Part shown: one piece after another, positions 1 through 9,735 of the stretch
How positions within the stretch are numbered: the stretch's first letter is position 1
How the letters are laid out: every line of letters starts with the position of its first letter
NCBI GenBank assembly: GCA_024234325.1
Contig: JACKOJ010000001.1
Coordinates: 248,001-312,000, forward strand
Source of the DNA: Pseudomonadales bacterium
Lineage (GTDB): Bacteria; Pseudomonadota; Gammaproteobacteria; Pseudomonadales; Pseudohongiellaceae
DNA length: 64,000 nt
Direction of reading: 5' to 3'
Notes under the pieces: generated by a model
Told to the model about the DNA's origin: nothing
Databases searched by the model: none
The model's input: only the letters and a program-made list of their open reading frames with translations
Program-made: the position numbers and the translations under genes

Positions 1-69
1 GAGCAACGGGGCTTTACCCGCAGCAGCAACGGCAACAGCGGTCACATCACACTCGAAGCCTATTGGTAG
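1..69 (+). CDS. C-terminal end of an unidentified protein (partial)
   Basis: An open frame runs from the first base to a TAG at 67-69 and encodes the last 22 residues, ending HITLEAYW. The start lies outside the window. It is followed by the hairpin at 82-113, consistent with a real gene end. The fragment is too short to assign a family. It converges on the TonB receptor gene. Confidence 0.45.
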   Translation, partial: EQRGFTRSSNGNSGHITLEAYW

Positions 70-81
70 GTTTCCTCGCAC

Positions 82-113
82 AAAAAAAGGGCTGCTGCAC
101 GCGGCAACAGCCC
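82..113 (-). terminator. Rho-independent terminator, mainly for the TonB receptor gene
   Basis: A GC-rich stem pairs GGGCTG (89-94) with CAGCCC (108-113), extended inward by TGC/GCA around one mismatch, with a loop of about five bases. The run of seven A at 82-88 becomes a U-tract on the minus strand, so it should end transcripts of the receptor gene whose stop is at 158. On the plus strand it has only a short T tail and may act weakly for the upstream partial gene. Confidence 0.75.
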
Positions 114-157
114 TTCCCGATGGCACGGGAAATATTAGGTCATCCTACAGACGGGCC

Positions 158-3073
158 TCATCCTCTCGGACTCCAGTCGAGCGATACCCAGAACTGACGC
201 CCCCACGGTACTGACAGCCGTGTCTCTGCTCCGCCAATAATCGCCAGTCGCTGCGGTCGCTTGTTGAACACATTGTTCACCCCCACGCTGACCGTGAACT
301 CGCTGTCGAAAAACTGATCGAAGATATGGGCATAGCGCGCATCCACAATGAACTCCCCATGAATGGTGCTTGGGGGGTTCAGGGTGTTGTCGCCGTCCTC
401 GGGATAGAAATCCACTACCTGGTCATCGAACTTAATGCTGGTCCAGTGATTCACGGACACAGAGGCACTCTGTCGATCGCGGAACCAGTTCAGCTTGAGA
501 TTGGACTTCACCTCCGGCAGCGGAGGCACAATTCCCGTGCGTCCATTCTGTCGACCCAGGGCCTCGGTGCGGATACCACTGAGATCCATATAGTCGTAGG
601 TCAGATAGTAGGTGGACTGCAGGGTGGTGGTGAAACTGCCCCAGTCCTGCGTGTCCATGCGGTACTGGGCCTTCATGTCGATCAGGTCTGCCCACACCGA
701 GCTGATGTTGGCCGACTGCACAAACAGGCGCGACACGGAACCGTTGGCGTAGCGCTGGATCGGATAGCCGGCAATGGTGGCCTTCTGGGCGAGCCACGCA
801 TCGGCACGAGTGCGGGTAGCAGAGCCCGGCGTCGGATCGTAGCCTTCCTTGCTGATACCGGTTTCATCCAGGAACTGCTTGAACTGAAAGCCCACGGTGT
901 CCTGCTGGCTCAGGGTGCGGATACGGTCCGTGTATTCGATCTCCTGGTAGTCCATGGAAAGATTCAATCCCTCCAGGGCAGAACCAGTGGGTTCCCAGGT
1001 AAAGCCGATATTCTGGATAGTGGAGGTTTCTGGCTGGAGGTTGGGGTTGCCGGACTGACACCAGATGCCTCCAATCAAGGGAGTATTGGTGAATTCATCC
1101 AATCCACTGAACATATCCGCGCAACGGTCGTCCGCCACAAACGGACGCGCCTGGAATGGGGAAGGTGCCAAAAAGCTTTCTCCCCAGGATGCCCGCAGCG
1201 CGAGCGATGGCAAGGCCTCCCAGCGCAGCGACACCTTGGGCGTGGTGGCCTCCAGGCCAAAATCCTTGAATTGCTCATGACGAACGGCCAATTGCGCATG
1301 CAGGGATTCCAGGATGGGCACTTCCAGTTCCGCAAACACCGAGCGGGTCTCCGACACGTACACGGCATCCTGCTGCCGTTCCCCCAGAATCTGACTGTTG
1401 GCGTAGTCTTCGCCCAGTTGGTCAAAGGGGTCCACGAAATCCATCATGGTCAGATCGCGCCACTGATAGCCGATGGCCATCTGCAAGGCACCCGCGGGCA
1501 GATCGAACAGTTCGCCAGTGATCAGCGTTTCGAACACATCCAGTTCATTTCGGCTGTCCAGTCGATTCGGATTGGACAGCATCAGCCAGTCAATCAACTC
1601 CTGTGAGTTACTGGTCACACCCTCCACATAGCGTGAGGACAACGGCGACTGCGACCCGAAGGGGTTGAACCACTCATTGCCATTGGGTCCGCCCTGACCG
1701 GACATGGCCAACTGTAACCGACTGGAACTGACGACCAGCTCATCCACCGTGCGCTTGTCCTTCTGACGTGCGTAATAGGTATAGCCAGTCCAGGTACCGG
1801 CGAGATCGTACTCTGCCTGCAGCTTGATACGGTTCAGCAGATAGTCACCATCCACTTTCTTGGAGGTGTCGGAGTAATAGGCACTGGGCAAGGTACCGCC
1901 CGTATTGCCGTACACCCGCCAGCTCCAGGGCGTCAGGTCTACGCCCCAGGGGTTGGCTGGGTGATTCGCGGGAATTTTCATGACCGCACGGTCATTGCCC
2001 CCATTGGGAGAGGTTCCCGTAGTGCGCTCATGATTGTAGCGATAGTGGTTGTTCATGGTGGCGTTCAGCCGCAACCAGTCCGTGGCCTCGTAGCTAACGG
2101 TGTTGTAGAGATTGTAGTTCACTTCGTGCCGGGAATAGGCATGCTGAATACTGTACTCATAGGTACAGTTTGAGCCATAGATGGTGCCGGAGGGATTGCT
2201 GTTCTTGCCCTGTCCGTGGCTGGGAAACCCGTCATTGAAAGTGCCACAATCCGGGTCACGCAAGACTGGCCCGACGCTCGTGCCACCGTGCGGAGCCAGC
2301 AGATTCACGCCGGGCGGGGCACCGGCCAGCTCCCGAAATGCCCCGACAGGGCCTGAATTGGAGGCATTGTTCGAGTGCTGCCATTCCCGGGTCCGCTCAT
2401 ACATCATCAGCGGCGTTTTCTTCTGCGCCTCGAAGGCGCCTACATATTTGATGCCATTGTCGAAGGAACGCCCCCAGAGGAAGGAGCCGGTCATGTCTTC
2501 CATCGCGCCATCTTCCGTGCGCTGATAGTAGCTGCGGGCGCGCAGTCCCTCGAATTCCTTGATGGGGATAATATTGACCACCCCGGCAACGGCGTCGGAA
2601 CCGTACAGGGCCGAGCCTCCGTCCAGCACCAGCTCCATGCGGGCGATGGCAATCTCGGGCAGGCTGGCAGACATCAGCGGACTCAGGGTTCGTGCTCCGT
2701 CGATCAGGGTGAGCGTGGAGTTCTCGCCCAACCCCCGCAGGTTGAAGCTGCTGTTGCCGGTCTGCGCCCCGTCTGCAGAGCCCAGCACCACGTTGACCAC
2801 ATTGGTGTTCTGGGTGTAGCTGAGGTCGCGGATATAGGCGCCAATACTCGGGGCACCGGATTCGTACAGGTCCTCCGCCGTCACGGTATCCACAGGCGAA
2901 TTCTGCGCGAAGGCACTGTTGCGGATATAGGAACCCGTCACCACCACTTCCTCCACGTCGGGCGCGTCGGACGCATTTTGCGCATGAGTGGTAACAACAG
3001 GGAGGGAACAGGAAAGAGTCAGGCAGGCGTGCACAGCATGGCGCAGCGAAGTGCGCCGTGTGAAGTTTGGCAT
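158..3073 (-). CDS. TonB-dependent outer-membrane receptor
   Basis: This 971-residue protein has a signal peptide ending near residue 31 (HAQ), a TonB box EEVVVTG at about 41-47, a plug domain at about 55-190 and a long beta-barrel. The conserved barrel motif NLQPETS is present. Such receptors take up large substrates with energy from TonB/ExbBD. The ligand cannot be read from sequence. Start: ATG preceded by GGAGA eight bases upstream. The gene stands alone, with no regulator or enzyme beside it. The C-terminus ends WSPRG rather than in the usual aromatic residue of outer-membrane proteins, which is mildly unusual. Confidence 0.93.
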   Translation of the reverse strand: MPNFTRRTSLRHAVHACLTLSCSLPVVTTHAQNASDAPDVEEVVVTGSYIRNSAFAQNSPVDTVTAEDLYESGAPSIGAYIRDLSYTQNTNVVNVVLGSADGAQTGNSSFNLRGLGENSTLTLIDGARTLSPLMSASLPEIAIARMELVLDGGSALYGSDAVAGVVNIIPIKEFEGLRARSYYQRTEDGAMEDMTGSFLWGRSFDNGIKYVGAFEAQKKTPLMMYERTREWQHSNNASNSGPVGAFRELAGAPPGVNLLAPHGGTSVGPVLRDPDCGTFNDGFPSHGQGKNSNPSGTIYGSNCTYEYSIQHAYSRHEVNYNLYNTVSYEATDWLRLNATMNNHYRYNHERTTGTSPNGGNDRAVMKIPANHPANPWGVDLTPWSWRVYGNTGGTLPSAYYSDTSKKVDGDYLLNRIKLQAEYDLAGTWTGYTYYARQKDKRTVDELVVSSSRLQLAMSGQGGPNGNEWFNPFGSQSPLSSRYVEGVTSNSQELIDWLMLSNPNRLDSRNELDVFETLITGELFDLPAGALQMAIGYQWRDLTMMDFVDPFDQLGEDYANSQILGERQQDAVYVSETRSVFAELEVPILESLHAQLAVRHEQFKDFGLEATTPKVSLRWEALPSLALRASWGESFLAPSPFQARPFVADDRCADMFSGLDEFTNTPLIGGIWCQSGNPNLQPETSTIQNIGFTWEPTGSALEGLNLSMDYQEIEYTDRIRTLSQQDTVGFQFKQFLDETGISKEGYDPTPGSATRTRADAWLAQKATIAGYPIQRYANGSVSRLFVQSANISSVWADLIDMKAQYRMDTQDWGSFTTTLQSTYYLTYDYMDLSGIRTEALGRQNGRTGIVPPLPEVKSNLKLNWFRDRQSASVSVNHWTSIKFDDQVVDFYPEDGDNTLNPPSTIHGEFIVDARYAHIFDQFFDSEFTVSVGVNNVFNKRPQRLAIIGGAETRLSVPWGRQFWVSLDWSPRG

Positions 3074-3482
3074 ATCGGTCTCCGTTTTGTTGGCACTACC
3101 GCTAATCCAGCGGATTGGCTTTTATTGTTTTAGATATCAATCAGGGACTTACGAATAAGGCACAGCTTGATTATCACTGGAGACTCGACTTCTTGAATAC
3201 CGGTTCCGGTACGTCGATATACGACCAACACATCCTTATGCGTGAAGATATAATCGATTCGTTCCAGAAAAGACAACCACAAAATTGCCGGGACACAATT
3301 TGTCACAAATGTTTCCTGATTTCTGCATACGCAAGTGGCCACCCGCCAAAGAAACAGCCCTGTCATGCAGATACGACTGCTCCACCTTCTCTCTCCGGGC
3401 TGCCATCCGCGCTTCCAAAACGCTACACTGTGCCCAGTCCCGGCAGACGCCGCCATACACCCGAAATGCAGGACACCTTTTC
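3074..3482. other. Intergenic region, 409 bp, no gene seen
   Basis: This stretch lies between the divergently transcribed receptor gene and the small coiled-coil gene. The part from about 3110 to 3310 is clearly richer in A and T than its surroundings, as expected for promoters. Short overlapping inverted repeats sit at 3099-3116 (CCGCT-AATCC-AGCGG and AATCC-AGC-GGATT), close to the receptor start, and could be an operator. A possible -10 element (TACACT, 3424-3429) precedes the rightward gene. Short frames here do not look coding. Confidence 0.4.
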
Positions 3483-3812
3483 ATGAAAACAGGCATCATC
3501 GCTGCCATCCTGATTCTGGCTTCTGCCGCTGTTGCGTTCCTGCAGTTTTCCGCCGCCGTTCAGTTGCGGCAGGAACTGGCGCCGAGCGAAGAGGCAAGAA
3601 TCCGGCTCGAAGCCGAGGTGGAGGCGCTGAAGGATCAGTTGGCAACCCAGCAGACCGCCAATGCCGAACTGCAGGCCCGCTTTCAGGAGCAGATCAGCAC
3701 CCTGCAAAGCAGCCTGCAGACGTCCACCCAGCAACTGCGGCAGCTTTCGGACTCCCTGCAGGAGGCCAAGGGCCTGCTGCAGGGCGAACCGGCGCCTGCA
3801 GACGCGCAATAG
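3483..3812 (+). CDS. Small membrane-anchored coiled-coil protein
   Basis: Encodes 109 residues. One N-terminal hydrophobic helix (about 4-24) acts as membrane anchor or signal. It is followed by a heptad-rich, Glu/Gln/Leu-rich segment (about 35-98) typical of a coiled coil, and a short Pro/Ala tail. The start at ATG 3483 was chosen because the hydrophobic helix begins there; longer upstream frames lack any such feature. I do not recognise a family. It may be a periplasmic structural or scaffolding protein, but there is no functional evidence. Confidence 0.7.
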   Translation: MKTGIIAAILILASAAVAFLQFSAAVQLRQELAPSEEARIRLEAEVEALKDQLATQQTANAELQARFQEQISTLQSSLQTSTQQLRQLSDSLQEAKGLLQGEPAPADAQ

Positions 3813-3961
3813 AGCGACGTCGGCAGAGGTCTTCTCTGGGCAGTCACATCCGCGCCAAGGCGCTACTGGACGCAGGCGGGATGGACTTCCTTGTGGAAAT
3901 CCTTACATTAGGCCCCATAGAGTTATTCTGATATCCGCCACCGCTTTCTCTGGAGACAACT

Positions 3962-6946
3962 ATGGCTTCTTCCGACCACACCAGACGCTCTCGCAATGCG
4001 AAAGCGGCCGTTCTGACGCTGCTGCTGGGTCTCGGGCTCAACGCCTGCAGCCCGCAGGATACCGGCACCCCGACCCCGGGCGCGGCGCAGGTAGCGGAAA
4101 CTGCCGCGGGTTACCACGAGATTCATGCCCCCAGCGCGGATGACCCGCTGAATGCCCACATTTTCGAGCTGGACAATGGCCTGAAGGTCTATCTCACGGA
4201 GAACCACCAGGAACCGCGGTTCTACGCCGAAATTGCCGTCAAGGCAGGCAGCAAGAACGACCCGGCGGATGCCACCGGCCTGGCGCATTACCTGGAGCAC
4301 CTGCTGTTCAAGGGCAACCGGGAGATGGGCACGCTGAATTACGATGCCGAGAAGCCGTATCTGGACCAGATCACCGATCTGTATGAGCAACACTTCCACG
4401 AGACCGACCCGGAGAAACGCGCGCAGCTCTATGCCGAGATCAACCGCGTCTCACAGGAAGCTGCCCAGTACGCCATTCCCAACGAGATCGACAAGCTGTA
4501 CAACGCCATGGGCGCCTCCGGCCTGAACGCCCATACCTCTCATGAGGAAACGGTGTACAAGGTGGGCCTGCCCTCCAACCGCCTCGAACAGTGGGCCGCC
4601 ATTGAGTCCGACCGTTTCATCAATCCGGTGTTCCGCCTGTTCCACACCGAGCTTGAGACGGTGTATGAGGAGAAGAACCAGAGCCTGGACAATCGTGACC
4701 GCGTGTCCTATTACGCGATGAACGAGCTGCTGTACAAGAAGCACCCCTATGGTCAGCAGACCACCATCGGCGACGCGGAACACCTGAAGAATCCGTCCCT
4801 GGTCTATATCCAGAATTTCTACGACACCTATTACGTTCCCAACAACATGGCGATCTTCATCAGCGGGGACATCAATATTCCGGAGACCATCGGCGTAATC
4901 GCCAAGGCCTTCAACAAGTGGCAGCCCAAGCCGGTGCCCGAAGTCGGCCCGTGGATCGAGGACCCCATTCACGGCGTGGAACGCATGACCGTCACCTACC
5001 CGGGGGAAGAGGAAGTGGAGATTGCCTTCCGCACCGTGCCCAATGACCACCCGGACAAGGAAGCCCTGATGCTGGTGGACATGATTCTGGACAACCGCAC
5101 GGCAGGCCTGATCAACCTCAACCTGAACCAAGCCCAGGCGGTGCAGGCTGCCGGTTCCTCCCCAGAGTTCCTGAACGACTACGGTTCCCAGCGCCTGTGG
5201 GGCGTACCCAAGCAGGGACAAACCCTGGAACAGGTGGAGCAGTTGCTGCTGGATCAGGTCGCGCTGGTGCGTGCCGGCCAGTTCGAGGACTGGATCATTC
5301 CGGCCATCGTCAACGACTTCAAGAAGAGCGACAAGCAGGCGCTGGAATCCAACACGGCCCGCGTCGGCAATATGCGCGCCTCCTTCATCCAGGGCGATGA
5401 CTGGGATTATCACGTTGGCGAAATCAAGCGCCTGGAAAAGGTGACCAAGCAGGACATCGTCCGCGTCGCCAATGAATACCTGGGCAGCAATTACGTGGCG
5501 GTGCAGCGCATCGACGCCCCGGCAGACATTCCCTCCGTGGAAAAACCGAAGATTGACCCGGTGTCCATCGACCCGACCCGTCAGTCAGCGTTTGCCGCTT
5601 CCATTCTGGCGATGCCCTACAAAGAAATCACGCCGGTCTATGTGCACCCCGGCGTGGATTACCAGATAGTCGAATACGCTCCCGGCGCCACGCTGTACTA
5701 CGCCCCCAACCCGCTGAACGACCTGTTCTCCTTCTCCATCAGCGTGGACGTGGGCACCGAGGAAAACGACGAGCTGGGGCTGGCCACCGCCCTGCTGGAG
5801 AAATCCGGCGCGGGGGACATGAGCGCCGAAGACCTGCAGAAACAGTGGTACCGCCTGGGCAGTGAGTTCGGCATCGGCGCAGGGGCGAACGAATCCTCCC
5901 TCGGCGTGTCCGGGCTGGACGAGCAGTTCGATGCCTCGCTGGACCTGATGCTGCAACTGGTGCAGACCCCGACGGTGGACGAGGCGACGCTGGAAGAACT
6001 GAAGGCCATCATCCTGAAGTCCCGCGAGGAACAGAAACAGGACCCGCGTGCCATCAGCCAGGCCCTGTTCCTGTACAACCGTTACGGCGACGACTCGCCC
6101 ATGCTGAAGTCCCTGACGACAGAGCAGATTCAGGCCGCCTCCGTGGAGGAACTGCAGGGGCTGATCCGCAACCTGCTGACCTACAAACAGACCCTGAGCT
6201 ACACCGGCTCCATGCCGCTGGAAACCCTGCTGGAACATCTGCGCGCGCACTACCAGGTGGCGGATGAACTGATGGATCCTCCGCCCTACCGCTTCCGCAC
6301 GGCGCGCAAGATCGACTCCAACCAGGTGTACGTCGTGGACCAACCGACAGCACAGGCCCAGGTGCGTATCGAATTCGCCGACGGCGTGTATGACGAATCC
6401 AAGGTCGTGCCCTCGCAGCTCTACAACACCTACTTTGGCACCAGCATGTCGAGCGTGGTCTTCCAGGAGCTGCGTGAGGCCCGCGCCCTCGCCTATTCCG
6501 CCCAGGCACAGTACGCCCAGGGCGGGCGCGAGAATGCCGAGAACCTCGGCCTGGGCGCCATCAGCTCCCAGAACGACAAGACAGTGGAGGCCCTGGGCGC
6601 CTTCCTGGATCTGTTCGACAACATGCCGGTCTCCGGGGAACGTTACGAGGAGGCCCGCAGCTCTCTGGACAACCGCTACCGCACCTCCACGGTCGGATTC
6701 CGCCAGATCAACAGCACCGTGCGCTCCTGGGAGCGCCTGGGCCTGCCGGGAGACCCGCGTGAGTCGCGCTTCGACCAGTTGCAGCACTCCACACTGGAAG
6801 ACATGCTGGCTTTCCAGCGCAACAATATTGCCGGCAAGCCGAAGCTGATTTCCATCGTGGGCGACCTGTCCCGCATCGACACCGACGCCCTGGCTGCCTA
6901 TGGCAAGGTAACGCCGGTGCAGGTGGACGATCTCTTTGTGAAGTGA
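3962..6946 (+). CDS. M16 family zinc metallopeptidase (pitrilysin/insulinase type), lipoprotein
   Basis: This 994-residue protein carries the inverted zinc motif HYLEH at 109-113, followed by ETVYEEKN, which supplies the distal glutamate of M16 peptidases. It has the full two-halves architecture of single-chain M16 enzymes (active half about 60-540, inactive half about 560-990). The N-terminus has a hydrophobic segment ending in the lipobox-like LNAC, with Cys29 as probable lipidation site, so it should be anchored in the cell envelope and cleave periplasmic peptides. Start: ATG with TGGAG just upstream. It is 13 bp ahead of the ABC operon and may be co-transcribed with it. Confidence 0.93.
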   Translation: MASSDHTRRSRNAKAAVLTLLLGLGLNACSPQDTGTPTPGAAQVAETAAGYHEIHAPSADDPLNAHIFELDNGLKVYLTENHQEPRFYAEIAVKAGSKNDPADATGLAHYLEHLLFKGNREMGTLNYDAEKPYLDQITDLYEQHFHETDPEKRAQLYAEINRVSQEAAQYAIPNEIDKLYNAMGASGLNAHTSHEETVYKVGLPSNRLEQWAAIESDRFINPVFRLFHTELETVYEEKNQSLDNRDRVSYYAMNELLYKKHPYGQQTTIGDAEHLKNPSLVYIQNFYDTYYVPNNMAIFISGDINIPETIGVIAKAFNKWQPKPVPEVGPWIEDPIHGVERMTVTYPGEEEVEIAFRTVPNDHPDKEALMLVDMILDNRTAGLINLNLNQAQAVQAAGSSPEFLNDYGSQRLWGVPKQGQTLEQVEQLLLDQVALVRAGQFEDWIIPAIVNDFKKSDKQALESNTARVGNMRASFIQGDDWDYHVGEIKRLEKVTKQDIVRVANEYLGSNYVAVQRIDAPADIPSVEKPKIDPVSIDPTRQSAFAASILAMPYKEITPVYVHPGVDYQIVEYAPGATLYYAPNPLNDLFSFSISVDVGTEENDELGLATALLEKSGAGDMSAEDLQKQWYRLGSEFGIGAGANESSLGVSGLDEQFDASLDLMLQLVQTPTVDEATLEELKAIILKSREEQKQDPRAISQALFLYNRYGDDSPMLKSLTTEQIQAASVEELQGLIRNLLTYKQTLSYTGSMPLETLLEHLRAHYQVADELMDPPPYRFRTARKIDSNQVYVVDQPTAQAQVRIEFADGVYDESKVVPSQLYNTYFGTSMSSVVFQELREARALAYSAQAQYAQGGRENAENLGLGAISSQNDKTVEALGAFLDLFDNMPVSGERYEEARSSLDNRYRTSTVGFRQINSTVRSWERLGLPGDPRESRFDQLQHSTLEDMLAFQRNNIAGKPKLISIVGDLSRIDTDALAAYGKVTPVQVDDLFVK

Positions 6947-6959
6947 CAGGAAGGACACT

Positions 6960-7913
6960 GTGCCGCAACAGTCTGGCCAAGCCGATTTTCCCCTGCAGGT
7001 GTCCGGGCTGAACAAACGCTTCGGCCAGCACGCTGTGCTGAAGGATCTTGCGCTGGAGGTGCAGCCCGGCGCCATTCACGGCCTGGTGGGCCTGAACGGC
7101 TCCGGCAAGACCACCACCCTGGAATGCCTGTTAGGTTTGCAGCATGCCGATGCCGGAGACATTCGCCTGCTCGGCCTGCGCCCGGACCAGTTGCACCAGA
7201 GCCACGGCGACGTGGTGGCCATCTTCGACAGCCCCAGCCTACCGCCACAACTCACCGTTCGCCAGGCACTGGAACACGCCAGCCTGCTGTGTGAAAACCC
7301 GGTACGCAAACCTGCCGATGTCGAAGCCCTGCTCGGCATCAGCCAGTACCGGGATTTCCGCATCCGCAATCTGTCCCTCGGCAATCGCCGCCGCGCCTCC
7401 ATTGCTCACGCCCTGATGGGCAGCCCGCGTTTCGTCCTTCTCGATGAGCCGTTCAACGGGCTGGACGCCGGGGGTGTGGACGATGTGCTGGCGCTGATCC
7501 GCGACCTCAATCGTGACGAAGGCACCGCCTTTCTGCTCTCCAGCCATCAGTTGCCCTACCTGGAAAAAATCTGTTCGCATTTTTCCATTCTTCACGAGGG
7601 AAAAATCGCCCTCAGCGATTCGCTGGACCGCCTGCTCGGACAGCAGGTCAACCGCCTGCAGGTGATCTGCGACGACGTCGTGCGCGCCTGCGCCCTGGTG
7701 CAGGACATGGCGGGCGTCGTGATCGAGGAGAACAGCGGCAATGGCAGGCTCACACTGCAACTGAACGGCGTCACCCCTGCCGCCGTGAATCAGCGCCTCG
7801 TCAGCAAGGGCATTGCAGTGGACGAGCTGGTGCGTGAACGCAGCTCTCTTTCCAGCCTGTTCCAGAGCATCACCGCGCAGCGGTCTGACACCCCCGCGGA
7901 GGATGCCGCATGA
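6960..7913 (+). CDS. ABC transporter ATP-binding protein
   Basis: This 317-residue nucleotide-binding protein shows Walker A GLNGSGKT at 44-51, signature LSLGN at 138-142, Walker B FVLLDEP at 158-164 and the H-loop histidine at 196. A C-terminal extension of about 90 residues resembles that of DrrA/CcmA-like exporters. The signature departs from LSGGQ. Start is GTG at 6960 after AGGA. The stop overlaps the permease start by four bases (ATGA), so the two are translationally coupled and form one transporter. Substrate unknown. Confidence 0.9.
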   Translation: MPQQSGQADFPLQVSGLNKRFGQHAVLKDLALEVQPGAIHGLVGLNGSGKTTTLECLLGLQHADAGDIRLLGLRPDQLHQSHGDVVAIFDSPSLPPQLTVRQALEHASLLCENPVRKPADVEALLGISQYRDFRIRNLSLGNRRRASIAHALMGSPRFVLLDEPFNGLDAGGVDDVLALIRDLNRDEGTAFLLSSHQLPYLEKICSHFSILHEGKIALSDSLDRLLGQQVNRLQVICDDVVRACALVQDMAGVVIEENSGNGRLTLQLNGVTPAAVNQRLVSKGIAVDELVRERSSLSSLFQSITAQRSDTPAEDAA

Positions 7914-8761
7914 AGGGATTCGTGGCCGCGCTGAAGGCCGAATGCTTTGTCGCCCTGCGCAGCAACAGCGCCCGCATACTGGTGCTGCTGCCCGCCCTGA
8001 TCGTCACCATTCGCGCGCTCATGGTGAAGCTGACCGAATCCGGCCAGGCGGCACGGGATGCCCTGATGGGACAGGACGGAACGGCGATCGGCAGCAATGC
8101 CTGGGGCCAGCTTGTGGACAGTTTCTCGACCGGCCTGACCCTGCTCAGCCTGTCGCTTGTCGCGTACGCCGCCTGGACCTTTGCCAATGACCGCGACACC
8201 GGCGCGCTGCGCCACGCGGTCATCCGCCGCGTCAGTCGGCCCGGGCTGGTACTGGCCAAGCTGCTCACCGTCTTCCTGCTTGCCCTGTGTGCCCTGCTAC
8301 TGCTCACGCTCTGCGCCGGCATCATCACGTCTTTGCTATGGGACTTCGGCCCCGTGGTGGAAGACGGCTATGAAATCATCAGCAGCGAGGAGATCCGCAC
8401 CGAAGTGGCACTGGGCCTGCGACTGGCGCTGATGCCACTGCCGGCAGCACTGGCCTTCGGGTTGATGGTTTCAGTGCTCGCCCAATCCGCCACCCAGGCC
8501 GTCACCAGCGCCCTGGGCATCACTCTGGCACTGGACGTCTTCAAGGGCGTGCTGGGCGAGAAGGCCTATTATCTCTACGCCAGTTTCCAGCCCTCGCTGA
8601 TCGACCGCTCTTACCTGCAGGACGTCAGCCGACTCGTGCGCGGCTACTCCGACGTGCTGATCGATTCCCGCATGCTGCAGCTCAACGAGTGGATTCCGTG
8701 GCCACAAATGCTGCTCTTCATCGTCGTCGCACTGCTCTTCGTGCGCAGGAAGGCGTTATGA
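7910..8761 (+). CDS. ABC-2 type transporter permease
   Basis: Encodes 283 residues with about six hydrophobic helices, the first at about 23-40 and the last at the extreme C-terminus ending in RRK. The size and pattern fit an ABC-2 family permease that dimerises and pairs with the ATPase encoded just upstream. It overlaps that gene and the next one by 4 bp each. Together they would move a lipid, peptide or protein substrate outward across the inner membrane. The assignment to ABC-2 comes from topology and context more than from a unique motif. Confidence 0.83.
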   Translation: MKGFVAALKAECFVALRSNSARILVLLPALIVTIRALMVKLTESGQAARDALMGQDGTAIGSNAWGQLVDSFSTGLTLLSLSLVAYAAWTFANDRDTGALRHAVIRRVSRPGLVLAKLLTVFLLALCALLLLTLCAGIITSLLWDFGPVVEDGYEIISSEEIRTEVALGLRLALMPLPAALAFGLMVSVLAQSATQAVTSALGITLALDVFKGVLGEKAYYLYASFQPSLIDRSYLQDVSRLVRGYSDVLIDSRMLQLNEWIPWPQMLLFIVVALLFVRRKAL

Positions 8762-9735
8762 AGCCCCATCCCACTGCCCGCCTCTGCTGCCTGCTCCTGC
8801 TTGCTGCGTCTCTGCTGTCCTGCGTCAGCAGTGAACCCCGCACGCTGGTGCCCAGCATCACGCTGTCGCCCGAGACCGTGAGTCTCAGCAACGGCGAACC
8901 GGTGGGTGCCGGCCTGAACTTCGGCATGAGCACGGGCCTTAACGAAAGCGACTCCCTGAGCAACATCGCCGTGCTGCCGGGGGTGCGGGTGCGCACGGTG
9001 ACACCCAATGGTGCCGCCGCACTGGCTGGCTTGCGGGCAGGCGATGTCATCCTGGAAGTCGACAACCGCGAAATCAATCACCCCGATGCGCTTGAGGCAC
9101 TGGCCCAGCAGAGCGATGGCCCTACCCGCTTCACTCTGGCCGTGCGCCGCGACACCACCGTGTTCAAGACCACGCTGGATGCCCGCGTCATCAACGACCA
9201 GCGCGCCGTGCCCGTGGAGCTTTACCGCGCCGACCCGATTGCGACCCGCGCAGGCTACACCACCGAAGTCTTTGAAACGGAAACCGGCACGCGCATCAGC
9301 GGCGCCAGGCTGGTCCGAGTGTTCGCCGACAGCCCCCTGCCGGATGCCGGGATACAGGCAGGAGATACCATCGTGGCCCTCGACGGCGAACCCATCGAGT
9401 CGGCCCAGGATCTGATTACGCGGCTGAACACCCGCTACGAACTGGGCGACACGGTGCAACTGAGCATCGCCCGCGACGAGATGACCGCAATGCGCACGCT
9501 GGAGAAACGGGTGCACCTGTGGTCCCCGGGGCGGCGCCTTGCCCGCGTCTCGCTCGGCCCCCTGCTGCAGTACGAATCCAGCCTGAGCCCCCGGCAGACG
9601 CGCCTCGCCATTCTCGACCTGTGGCTGTTTTCCGTGTTCAGTTATGAGCAGCAGGAGGGCGAAAAGGAAGTCAGCCTGTTCAGTCTGTTCCGCTTTGCCA
9701 CCGGCTACGGGGAGCTGGTGGAGGAGTCGCCATGA
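8758..9735 (+). CDS. PDZ-domain lipoprotein
   Basis: Encodes 325 residues. A signal peptide ends in LLSC (19-22), giving a lipidated Cys22. Two PDZ-like modules follow. The first has GAAALAGLRAGDVILEVDN (roughly 82-101), the second SPLPDAGIQAGDTIVALDG (roughly 197-216). No serine-protease domain is present, so it is a binding adaptor rather than a DegP/S protease. Start ATG 8758 overlaps the permease stop by four bases. Coupling with an ABC transporter and two secreted propeller proteins suggests it grips exported clients in the periplasm; that is inference. Confidence 0.8.
   Translation: MKPHPTARLCCLLLLAASLLSCVSSEPRTLVPSITLSPETVSLSNGEPVGAGLNFGMSTGLNESDSLSNIAVLPGVRVRTVTPNGAAALAGLRAGDVILEVDNREINHPDALEALAQQSDGPTRFTLAVRRDTTVFKTTLDARVINDQRAVPVELYRADPIATRAGYTTEVFETETGTRISGARLVRVFADSPLPDAGIQAGDTIVALDGEPIESAQDLITRLNTRYELGDTVQLSIARDEMTAMRTLEKRVHLWSPGRRLARVSLGPLLQYESSLSPRQTRLAILDLWLFSVFSYEQQEGEKEVSLFSLFRFATGYGELVEESP

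Noticed and set aside
326..1606. 426-residue frame antisense to the TonB receptor
   Set aside because: It is a shadow in GC-rich coding DNA: no recognisable domain, unusual His/Gly/Val-rich composition, and the opposite strand encodes a clear receptor.
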